Of a stretch of DNA of 64,000 nucleotides, positions 9,401 to 21,400 are shown in pieces. Source of the DNA: Aptenodytes patagonicus (Eukaryota; Chordata; Aves; Sphenisciformes; Spheniscidae); NCBI RefSeq assembly GCF_965638725.1, contig NC_134951.1:28031746-28095745 (forward strand). The letters are read 5' to 3'. Below the pieces are notes generated by a model that was not told the DNA's origin, did no database searches, and saw only the letters and a list, made by a program, of their open reading frames with translations. Each line of letters opens with the position of its first letter. Position 1 is the stretch's first letter. Both the position numbers and the translations under genes were made by a program.

Positions 9401-12400
9401 TTGATTGTGCAGGAGGTAGAGATTTCTTTACAAGAACTTGGCAGAATCTCACTGACAGAATGTCACTTGAAGTCTTTGAGCACTATCTACAATAGGAAGG
9501 AGTGGGAAATGAAACTTCTGTAAGTAGTTGTGGTAATCTTAATGCCAGGTTTACCTTCTTATAATCGCACTTTGCATTATGTACTTACAGAACTGTGGAT
9601 GTGAATTTCAGCACAGAATGGTAGAAAAACTAGGATGCTTCAGCTGCAGAAAGAACTTTAAACAAGTGTCTTAGTCTTTGTTGAGGTTGTTTTTTTTTTT
9701 CCTTGCTGGCATCCTGCTGCAGTTGTCATTGCAGTGGCTTGTCACTAATGCTCAGAATTAGTTTTTCTTTCTTTTAGTGTAGATTCCATAAATCTCAGTA
9801 TATTTCACGATGAGAATTTATTTGCTTCTTTTAAAGTTTTGCTCTTAAACTAGCTGTCTAACTCCTATGTAGAGCCCTGTTAAATTTAGTTAAAGGTCTT
9901 ATTTAAGGTCTTGTTTATTTAACCTGTCTCACAGCAGTACTGTAAATAAAACCAGCTGTCAAGCTCTCATGCTAGCTTTTTATTTTCTTTTACAATACAT
10001 TTCTTGTTTAGTTTCACATGTAGTTTTTGAGATGGCCTGTATTGTCCCATAATTTTCATAAAGTATTGTTACTCAAAGCTCTAGTCTTTTTGTGCTTTTG
10101 TAAATATTAAACAAATCAGAACTGCTGGCTATCTCTACAATGAGAAGATAGTGATAAAATTTTATTTTCTTGTGTAAAGCACACTACTATTTAATACTGA
10201 AGCTTTGGTTCTATGCTTTGATTTAGACACTGAGTGTATTTATTCAGGTATTGTGGCAGTGTACTGATGCATGTAAGCCTTCAAGTGATACATAACTAAT
10301 CTGTGTTGGATTGATGTGACTGAAATGCAAAACCCAACTTCATTGGGTTAATAGGGAAGTGCAAACAATACCAGTAATTTCAAGATTAATTTTTATCATC
10401 AATTAAGATGGATATGTGGGGTAGGTAGGTAGGATGGGGAAAAGGGGAGTATGCTTAAATTTTTTTTAATGTGTGTCCATGACAGTTGTGCGTTGTGAAT
10501 GTGCTGTAGGGACTTACGCAGACTCTATAATCACAGCTGACTGCTCTCTACTAGGCAGAAGCTGAAGAAGATTGTCACTCTGATTTGGTAAGAACCGATG
10601 ACAATGAAAGATCCAGTGAAGCAAATCTTCAGGTATGTCTCTCATGCTAGGGATTTTTTACAAACTTCATACTGCTGTGATTTAAACTGCATTACTTATG
10701 CTTATTTAGTTACCACACATTTGTTGATCTGACAAATGCTTAATCTGTCTGCCCCTCCAAAAGTGAAAGATAAATTTTGCATTGTGTTCCAAGTGTCAAA
10801 TTCAGTCTTCAGTTATCTGTGTAGAAAGTTTGTGGCAGATTTGGAATTTCTTTGAAGAATTGTAGAAATCAGACAGCAGTTTCTGTATGGATCAAATTCC
10901 AGTTTAAGTTGTCACTCTCTTCTGGAGCAGAAAGTTCATAAAAACAGTCTAATAGTAAAGTGTGTTCTCTTACGATACTAGAGTTCTCTGTAGTTGCTCC
11001 CCAGAAGTCGTGGTGATTGCAAGAGACATGTAAAGTGTAACTTCAAAGATGCTGAAAAAAATGCATGGCAAGAATTATAAGTTGTTTTGTTTCACAGAGC
11101 ATAGTCCTTTCTTTTTAAAAGAGAAAGGCGTGTAAGGTCTTATTTGTATATTATATAAATGACAGCCTTGATTGTCATAAAGCTTAGTATGCCTGTGTAC
11201 AAAAAATTAGGTTTTCTAAATTTTAATTTCAAGAGCTAATTGGCTTCTTGCTTAAGGTAACTCTGCATAAACAAGAACAAACATCATGTCTAGAAAGAAC
11301 TCTTTTCTATGGAGTCTTAGGTCACAACCATAGTACTAACAACGACTTCTTGAAACATCAGTTTTTCTTCTGACATGAACAGTCCAGAGAAAAGCACTTA
11401 TGAATGAGATTGAGCAAGTACTCGTGCACTTTTTTTTTAAATTTACTATAAAACAGTTGCTAACTCTCTCTGTCTAAACTCACTGAAACCATTTAAGACT
11501 TGGAAGTGTAAAGCATAATTTTGAAATTCTTTTTTGTGTTTGTACTTTATAATTTCTCCTCAGAAGATGTACTCTCTGAATATGTGATACTAAATCAGAA
11601 TTAATGGGATTTTTTAGGCAGAGCTCCAGATGTTCAGAGCTCAGTGGATGTTTGAGCTTGCCCCAGGTATGAGTTCAAGTGGGTTGGAACCTCTGCCATG
11701 CAGAGCATCTTCAAGAGGACCTGGAGTAAAGTCTGTAGATGCCAGAGGGAAACAGGAGATAGCAAAAGAGGAAAAGGTAAAAAAAATACATGTATAATTT
11801 TGGGATTTTTTTGGTGTGTGTTAGTATTGCAGTATAACTATCCTAACAGCTAATGCTGAATTAAATCTAGAGAAACAACAGAGGTGATTAACCTGTTGTC
11901 TCCATACTAATGTCTTTCCATAATCCTACACTGATTTTTCTAGTTTTTATGCTTGGCTTTGTGTCGCCTTCCCAGTCTGCTTTCTGAAAGACTGTAGGTA
12001 AGGGGTGAGCAGCAGGAATGTGGATAGTTTGTTGATTGGGAATTTCAGATATGGCTTGTAGCACATGAATATGTCTTCTCGCTCTGTTTATGGAATTATT
12101 TTATTCATCCTCTTCATAGGGTACAGTAGGTAAGATGAAAAATAATTCTAAGTCAAGTGACAATGCACTTGTATTTGTTGAGAAATTAAGAAGTGTTCTG
12201 TGTAATTTATTGTGCAGGCAAAAGAACTTTTCCTGAAGGCAGTGGAAGAAGAACAAAATGGGGCTCTTTACGAAGGTAATATGGAAGTCTACAATGAACA
12301 CCCTTATTGCAGAGGAATCTTAACACTCTCTGATTTATGTGCAAGACTGCATGACGCCAGTGAACTTAAACTGCAGGCTAATAGCAATTTGAGAGCTCAG

Positions 12401-15400
12401 TTATTTGGATAAGCAAACAAAAGGAGGATCCGGGGAACTACAGGCCTGTCAGCCTGACCTCGGTGCTGGGGAAGGTTACGGAGCGGTTCATCTTGAGGGC
12501 ACTCACAAGGCATGAGCGGGACAACCAGGGGATCAGGCCCAGCCAGCACGAGTTCATGAGAGGCAGGTCCTGCTTGACCAACCTGATCTCCTTCTATGAC
12601 CAGGTGACCCGCCTAGTGGATGAGGGAAAGGCTGTGGATGTGGTCTACCTGGACTTCAGTAAGGCCTTTGACACTTATTTCCCACAGCATTCTCCTAGAG
12701 AAGCTGGCGGCTCACGGCTTAGACAGGTGTACTCTGCGCTGGGTCAAAAACTGGCTGGACGGCCGGGCCCAGAGCGTTGTGGTGAATGGAGTTCAATCCA
12801 GTTGGCGGCCAGTCACGAGCGGTGTTCCCCAGAGCTCAGTACTGGGGCCGGTTTTGTTCAATATCTTTATCAATGATCTGGATGAGGGGATCGAGTGCAC
12901 CCTCAGTAAGTTTGCAGACGACACCAAGTTGGGTGGGAGTGTTGATCTGCTCAAGGGTAGGAAGGCTCTGCAGAGGGACCTGGACAGGCTGGATCGATGG
13001 GCCGAGGCCAACTGTATGAGATTCAACGAGGCCAAGTCCTGCACTTTGGCCACAACAACCCCATGCAGCGCTACCGGCTTGGGGAAGAGTGGCTGGAAAG
13101 CTGCCTGTCGGAAAAGGACCTGGGGGTGCTGGTTGACAGCCGGCTGAACATGAGCCGGCAGTGTGCCCAGGTGGCCAAGAAGGCCAATGGCATCCTGGCC
13201 TGTATCAGAAAGAGTGTGGCCAGCAGGAGTAGGGAAGTGATTGTGCCCCTGTACTCGGCCCTGGTGAGGCCGCACCTCGAATACTGTGTTCAGTTTTGGG
13301 CCCCTCACTACAAGAAGGACATTGAGGTGTTAGAGTGTGTCCAGAGAAGGGCAACAAGGCTGGTGAAGGGTCTGGAGAGCAAGTCTTATGAGGAGCGGCT
13401 GAGGGAACTGGGGTTGTTTAGCCTGGAGAAGAGGAGGCTGAGGGGAGACCTCATCGCTCTCTACAACTACCTGAAAGGAGGTTGTAGCGAGGTGGGTGTT
13501 GGTCTCTTCTCCCAAGTAAATAGCGATAGGACAAGAGGAAATGGCCTCAAGTTGTGCCAGGGGAGGTTTAGATTGGACGTGAGGAAAAACTTCTTTACTG
13601 AAAGAGTGGTTAATCATTGGAAGAGGCTGCCCAGGGAAGTGGTTGAGTCCCCATCCCTGGAGGTATTTGAAAGACATGTAGATGCGGCACTTAGGGACAT
13701 GGTTTAGTGGGCATGGTGGTGTTGGGTTGACGGTTGGACTCGATGATCTTAGAGGTCTTTTCCAACCTTAATGATTCTATGATTCTATAACTTGCTGTAA
13801 AAGGAACCATCATATCACAGTTTCAAGGTTGAGGTGAAGCTAAAGGGAGATCAAGGAAAGTATTTCTAGCTTTCAGACAAAAAGACAGTATTTTGAAATC
13901 TAGCAATTTAATGAAGCACTGGATTGCTTCTCATAGAGCATGCTGCTTTATGACTTCTGTAACATGAAATAAGCATAGTAGTTAATCAAGGCAATATACT
14001 GTATTTCCTGTGCTCACAGTTTTTTTCATTCCACTTTGAACAGAACTACTTAACCCATGGGATATTTTGTTGGTTGGTTGGTTTTTGTTTTTGTTTTTTT
14101 ATTTTACACAGCATGCCAAGATAGCTCCTTTAAGAATTCCTGAAGTGAATGTTTAAATCTGGTAGTCTTATTTTATGAGGTTTGCCATAAATATTTAAGA
14201 TGCTTAGCTTGCTTGCACTCTTGCTATCAGCACTAGTAAAAATGGAAATTCAAAGTTTTCTTCCTCATATTTAGTTTTCAGAATATATAGAGTAAGAAGC
14301 CCGTCCTAACTTCAGGTCCTATAGGTCAGTAGTGGAGATACCAGTTTTCTATTTCTTTCATGAAAAAAAAAGGAACACACAACATATGTGCCATCCTGCT
14401 CATCCAGTAGTTTTGGCCACTAAAGTGCAGGTGCAAAATACGTCAAGACATGCAAAACTGAGAGTACTCTGGAAGTTCCTGAACTCGGCCACCTGTTGAA
14501 TACAAAATTTCCTCTCCACCATGGGAGTCTTCCTTCCCTTGCAAGGGATTTCTGGTTGTTGTTCCAGATCTCAAATGAACTGAGAGAAGTATGAGTCCCC
14601 AGTAGGTAATAAAATTAGTTGGTTCAGTTTCGAATTTATTATGTGTTTTTACGGGACAAAATTACTTTGGGCTAAGGTATTTTGTGTGTTGGGTGTAGAA
14701 TTAAATGCACGGTAAAAAAAAGATGTCAGAACTAAATCTGATATGTAATCTACCATTTAGGAAATCATGCAGTAGATTGTGAAGGTTCTTTCATACCAAC
14801 AGTTTCCAAGTAAATAAAAAAAAAAATGCGAGGAAAGCAGTCTGTTTAAGCATTGTGTATATAAAATGAAAGCTATAGCTTCATCTGCTTGAGTGCGCTC
14901 CTTGTATGTTAAACATAGCAGCAGAGAAATAGTAACATCTAACAGAGTTGCATTCACAAAGGTGTTTTAGGCATCTGGATTGGATGGATATGAATCCATT
15001 CTTTCTCAGTTGAATTTGATTTGAGACTTAAAGAAACAAAACTAAACTGTTTCTACACATATATCTATATGAGACCTTAGAGACAAGTCCTACAGTAGAC
15101 ACAGATATATTACTGAGCTCATGTTGGGACATCTGTTTTCAGACGACACTTTTACCTGCTGACCTGGCCCCGGTCACCAGAATCCAAGTGCCATTTCAGC
15201 CTGCTTCTGAAATCTGCTGATACCTTACACTTGAGAGACGGTTATGTGCAGCAGCTTGTTCATATTTAGGCACAGTACAGGCCTTGCTGCAAGATTAAAT
15301 GCTAAAGTTGAGACTGATCTCTGTTTAGCTGGCTGCTGGTATTCCTCATCCTCGTCATCCAAAGGATACTACTTGTCAGTCACCGGCCCTGACATGAACT

Positions 15401-18400
15401 CAAGGAAATAGGTCACGATGTTTTATTTTGGGTTTTGTTTTTAAGGGTCCAAACTGAGGGAGAGTTGCCCTCTGATCTTGGTATCGCCATGTGGGAATAC
15501 AAAGAGACATATGAATACATATATGATCTTAATACCTGTATTATAACAGACTGAATGTACATACAATGAATCCACTTAAATTAAGAAAGATCCACAGAGT
15601 TAACTCAGAAGAAGGACATTTTGCAGCTTAAATAACAGTTCGTTCCCACAGGGAACTGGGCCTATTTCTCTACTCAGTGTTTGTATCATCTTTGGAATGT
15701 TAAAGGCAGAAGTACTTTGTCTGCGTGCTAGAAGAAACTGGATCTGTCAGGTTTTCCTTCATGCCATGTAGTCTTGTGCTTGCTGCATAGCCTTTTGAAA
15801 AGGCTGCTTTTCTCCAGTCCGGTTCCTCACCCTCAGTGTTTTGGGTAGCTTGCTTCTGTGCCTTCTGTAGTTCCCAGGGTTCTGCCACAGTAAAATTTAC
15901 TTGTTTTGTGTCTGTTGTTGAAGTTTTAAAATTACAACAATATTTTGTTGATCTTTCTCACCCTTATAATGTTGTGTATGTCTGAATGACTATCTGTACT
16001 ATACCAGGGATTTAAGGTACCTGCATCATTTTTCAAATTCTCTTTTATGTTCCTGATGGTTACTTATGAATATAATGCCTAAAATCTTTATGGCTTGTTG
16101 AGAAAGCTTTGTAAGTGCTGGGCAACAAACGAAATCAGGACTTTGTAATGTTTTAATGTAAAATTTTGTACTTCATAATTGAATTCATAGGAGTTAAGGT
16201 AAATCTGTAAAAGCTGAAACACATCTGAGAGAGCTCTTTATTCTGAAAGAGTACATGAAGTTTTTAGTTTGAAAATAGGTGCTTAATGTGCCTCTCTTCT
16301 GTATTGAATTTAAACCTAATCAGTTTAGACTAAATAAGATTTACTAGGCAAAGACATTTTCCACCTTTTTAGTGCTTTTAGCTGAAGCCATCTCTCTGAA
16401 AAAAATCTTTGCTTTGATAAGCTAGTATAGGCATAAGACATGTTTAAACATTAAACCTTTATTTTCAGCCATCAAGTTCTATCGTCTAGCCATGCAGCTT
16501 GTACCTGACATAGAGTTTAAGATCACCTATACACGGTCCCCAGATGGTGATGGAGTTGGAAAGAGGTGGTAAGTATGAAAATTTACTAATTAAGTGCATA
16601 GGAATACTGAAACCTGAAATTTTCTTTCTAAAGCATATGAATGCTCTACTGTGATACACAGTTGTAAGTCTCTTAACATTTGGAAAGCTTGTCTACTTTC
16701 ATTTGAATAGACTGCTTCATAGAAAGTTTACGGATTCATTAGTCCAAGAAGGACTTTTCTATACTGTAGTTCAAAGAAGGTAACAGGCTTGTTTGGAGCT
16801 AGTTAAATTCAAGTGGAAGGATTACAAATAGTTACGTTGTTACTTAAAAAAAGAAAAAAGCATCAGTCACTTTATTACTTTTGATTTCTGATTTTCAAAT
16901 TTGAGTTACACATTTAGGATCATCTACAAAATTGTAGATGGCAAAAAGATCAATTAGTAAAAGCTTTGTACCATGGAATAAGCATCGTAATTAAGCAAGG
17001 GAATATACTACTGTTCTCGTGCTGACTAACACAGCCAAATGGGACCATTTCCAATAAGTAAAGCAGTACATTTAGAAGCTGATAGACTGTAGTCTGAGTA
17101 GTCTAGTCTTTCATCATTACAAGCATTAGAATACCCCTAGCCTCAATACAACAGATGTGTAGCGGCTTAAGGTTGGCCTAACTTGAGCCCAAGACTTAGG
17201 TTTGAGGACAGGATTCAGGTTAGGGCCGAAACTTCTTTTATAGCTCAGATAGCGTAGTGAACACAAGCTTATGAAACAGAGATTCCCAATTCACTGCTTA
17301 CTGGTAGCAGCCATAGATGCTGCTGATAGTTACGAGAAATCAAGATTTTTTTAAAACTGAGAATAAAAGAGGAAAGTACAACCATGTCCGTGTGGTATTA
17401 CGAGCTCAGTCTTGTTGCCCCAGGGCAGTACAGCTTCAGTGCAGTAGTTGACTCAACATAAAAAAGAGTAAGATGAGCTAAGTGCTTTATTTACATCTGT
17501 TACTTTAGTTTCTGAATGCATTGCTAGCATGAAATCTTTGCTGTGCATTTATGCACTAGGAAAAATACTGGATGATAAACTACAGTCATGTAAAAATCTT
17601 GATTTTCTTAGGATTATTTTCTTATTTTAGCATCATTTTCTCTACTCCCTTCATTAAGCCCCTCTGACACCAAGTTGGGTGGGAGAGTTGATCTGCTTGA
17701 GCACAGGAAACCTCTACAGAGGGATCTGGACAGGCTGGATCGATGGGCTGAGGCCAACTATGAGGTTCAACAAGGCCAAGTGCCGGGTCCTGCACTTGGG
17801 TCACAACAACCCCATGCAGCGCTACAGGCTTGGGGAAGAGTGGCTGGAAAGCTGCCTGGTGGAAAAGGACCTGGGGGTGCTGGTTGACAGCTGGCTGAAT
17901 GTGAGCTGGCAGTGTGCCCAGGCGGCCAAGAAGGCCAATGGCATCCTGGCCTGTATCAGAACTAGTGTGGCCAGCAGGAGTAGGGAAGTGATGGTGCCCC
18001 TGTACTCGGCCCTGGTGAGGCCGCACCTTGAATACTGTGTTCAGTTTTGGGCCCCTCACTACAAGAAGGACATTGAGGTGCTGGAGTGTGTCCAGAGAAG
18101 GACAACGAAGTTGGTGAGGGGTCTAGAGCACAAGTCTTATGAGGAGCGGCTGAGGGAACTGGGGTTGTTTAGCCTGGAGAAAAGGAGGCTGAGGGGAGAC
18201 CTTATCGCTCTCTACAACTACCTGAAAGGAGGTTGTAGCGAGGTGGGTGTCGATCTCTTCTCCCAGGAACTAGCGATAGGACAAGAGGAAATGGCCTCAA
18301 GTTGTGCCAGGGGAGGTTTAGATTGGATGTGAGGAAAAATGTCTTTACTGAAAGAGTGGTTAAACGTTGGACCAGGCTGCCCAGGGAAGTGGTTGAGTCC

Positions 18401-21400
18401 CCATCCCTGGAGGTATTTAAAAGACATGTAGATGAGGCGCTTAGGGACATGGTTTAGTGGTGGACTTGGCAGTGCTAGGTTAACGGTTGGACTTGATGAT
18501 CTTAAGGGTCTTTTCCAACCTAAATGATTCTGTGATTCTGTGATTTTTTATTCAGTTTTGTAAACGTTGCTGCAGTGTCCCCAGCACTACATGACACTGA
18601 GGGAAAAACAGCCAGTACTCTTAATTGTTGTTTAAAAGCAGTATTTGTAGAAGTGTGTTTTTTCAAGAGATTCTAGTTGTAGTGTTTTTGTTTTCTGAAT
18701 TACTGTTGTAGGTGTTTCATACAATCCTGGTGAGAAAAAACAAATTACACAATTATGTTTGAAAAAACAATTTACAGTGTGATCTGTAGGTACTGGGACT
18801 GGCCATAATATTCATCAAAATAAAGGAAGGTATGTTCAGTGCAACATCTTACTATAGTCTTAGTTATGACAGGCCCAAACATAATTGTCTTCTCTATAAT
18901 ACTTTAAAACCCATTGATAGGTCTACTAGTTGCTTGCTTATATTCTCAGCTCGTTCTACTAAGCTTGTTTAGATCTTAAGCTTCAAGATCTCTTAGCTAG
19001 CTTGTATACTACGTCAGGGGAAAGAAAGTGTTTTGTGATGAGATCAAGGAGAGTTGTGTAGTTTGTGGATACTTGGTGCAAACAAGCAGGCACCTATTAA
19101 AGGGTCATATTATGAGATAAACTTAAATGTAGATTTTTTTTTTTTAATGTGGTAATGTTCTTTCATCACTTAGTAATCCTTCAAGTTTACTGATGAGTAG
19201 CAAGCATATTGTTTCTGTTCTGCTACCTTATTCTTGCTCCTGAAATTTTTTATGTCTGCCTATTTACAGAATTGGTAAAAAGCAGTTTTCCTAAATAAAG
19301 GTTTTCCTTCATTATTTATGAATAAACCCACTGAGGATCACTCTTCAGTGAATAACGCAAGAATAAAAAAAAAATCCTTAATTGTTTTCAGTATCTTACA
19401 TTGTGACAAGGATTACAAAATACAGCTTTCCATCAATGATAATTTATTTCCTGCATACGGCTTGTCTTAGACAAAGTAAAAGGTGAGATTTGTCTTTTCA
19501 TGGGGTCAAGCAATTCTTCAGTGACTTCACTAAAAACAGTGAACAGTGAACTCTCAAATCCAAAAAGAAACTGGAATTGGAATTAAATGAAAAAAAAAGT
19601 TGTTACTGTCAGCTGGATTCCAGCAAAATCTAAATGAACTTGATATGCTGTAGTTGTTTTATCGTATGATGAAATGAGATTGCTTTAAAAACATACAGGA
19701 AACGACTATACTGACTGAGGGTAAGATAGTGTATTGGTGCCAAGATAAGGACATCTGTTGGTATGTTTTGTCCAATATCACAGTGTTGGCATTCCCCCTT
19801 TTCTAGTGTGGAGGATAACAAAGAGGATGACAAAATGGCTGATCTCCTGTCGGATTTCCAGCAGCAGTTAACTCTTCAGGAATCTTCAGTCAAACTTTGT
19901 CAGCCTGAGGTTGATGTCAGCCAGACCCATATCTCAGGTATGAGTTAATTTATAGAATTTATAGAGATGGTTCACTCTATTAAAACATTTGTGTCCTTCA
20001 TTCTAAAGCCACCTTTAAAGAAATGGACACAGTATCTATTTACTTTTATAGTTAGATGCAAAGGAAAAAAGATCATCAACTAGCTAAACAGATCTTTTTC
20101 TCCTACATGATTTTATCTTTATCGCATAAGCTGTTCCACGTAGTACTACTACTAAGAATTTTTCAGGATCAGAGTCATACTTAAAGGTAGCAACTTCTAT
20201 GAACAGACTTGCTGAAGTAAGTGTATTCCAGTTTTCCTTCCAGTTAACGTTTGAAAAAGTGAAATGTGGGGTTTTTTGTTTTGGTTTGCAAATATTTATT
20301 GCAGTTCTTAAGTGCGAATAAGAGACAATTGTTCTGTGAAGAATATGCATCTTTGCATTTCCTGTTTTTTTCTGATTGTGTATCAGATTTTTACAACAAA
20401 TATGTTTTTAGGTTCAGCAAGACTATATAACAGAGCTAGAAAGGCTTTTGAAGGTTAATGATTTTCAGTGCTTCAGTTCTAGGACAGTCATCCTGAGACT
20501 TCCTTATGAGATCTAAATTGTAGAGAGTGTATATAAGCTATGAACTCTCTTATAATCAGACGCCTCTAAAGCGTGTGTGTTTTGCATCCAGAATTATCAG
20601 TTGCTCTTGGAAATCTTGGCCTGATCTCCTCTGTTCTGCTCATGGAAGGAAAATAAAATAAATGTAGCAAGCTGTTCAAGTCAAAACATAAAGAAAACAG
20701 GCTTTTTTTTTTTTTTTTAACAACTGTGGCATTGTACACTTGGGAAAGTATCTTTTTTTTTTGCCAGTAAAGTCAAGATGTTGTAGACATTACTATAAAA
20801 TGATCTCAGGAGATGTCTCTTTTGAGCAGCAATCTTAGTATCTTTCTAGTTTTATTTTCTGCCTTCCTGCCAGTCCTGTGTTACAGTGTCTTGTTTACCG
20901 ACTCTTTTATAGCGGAATGAAAACTGTTAAAATCATGATGATCATTCTACACTTCAGAAATTAGTAGGCTGGAAGGGATCCGCCTGGGTCATCACAGTAG
21001 TACAATAGTCGCAGACCTCGGCAGCCCAAGGAAAACTGCAACAATGTGAAGCAGCGGATTTGGCTGAATTGATTTCTTGTGTTCCATTTTACATTTTATT
21101 GACGTTCATAATCTTAGAATAGTGGTTAACCCTTAGTACAGGACAGGATCAGACCTCTGCTATGTAACAGACATACTGAATATGTTTACTTTCCCTCGCT
21201 AGTATATGAGCAATTTTTCATGGTAGTTTTTTTTTTTCTTTTACACAAGTAAAGCTTAGGACCAAGATAGCATTCTTCACCAGAAATACTGTAATATTTT
21301 TCCTACAGAGTGTGCCCAGTATCTGAAGCAAAGTGTCTTAACAATCCCTAGTTTACTAGAAACTTAGAAACATGGATGATAATGTAGATAATCAAAGGCT

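Noticed and set aside
12793-13308. 171-codon minus-strand ORF
   Set aside because: Antisense shadow of the CR1 RT frame; the same shadow recurs at minus 17622-18059.
12463-13707. Host protein-coding gene in FBXO9 intron 4
   Set aside because: The three overlapping frames are pieces of a frameshifted CR1 reverse transcriptase, with the CR1 3' terminal repeat at the end.
20940-21030. CR1-like trace (ggctggaagggatccgcctggg) in FBXO9 intron 6
   Set aside because: Only a short resemblance to a CR1 3' end with no terminal repeat; too weak to annotate.
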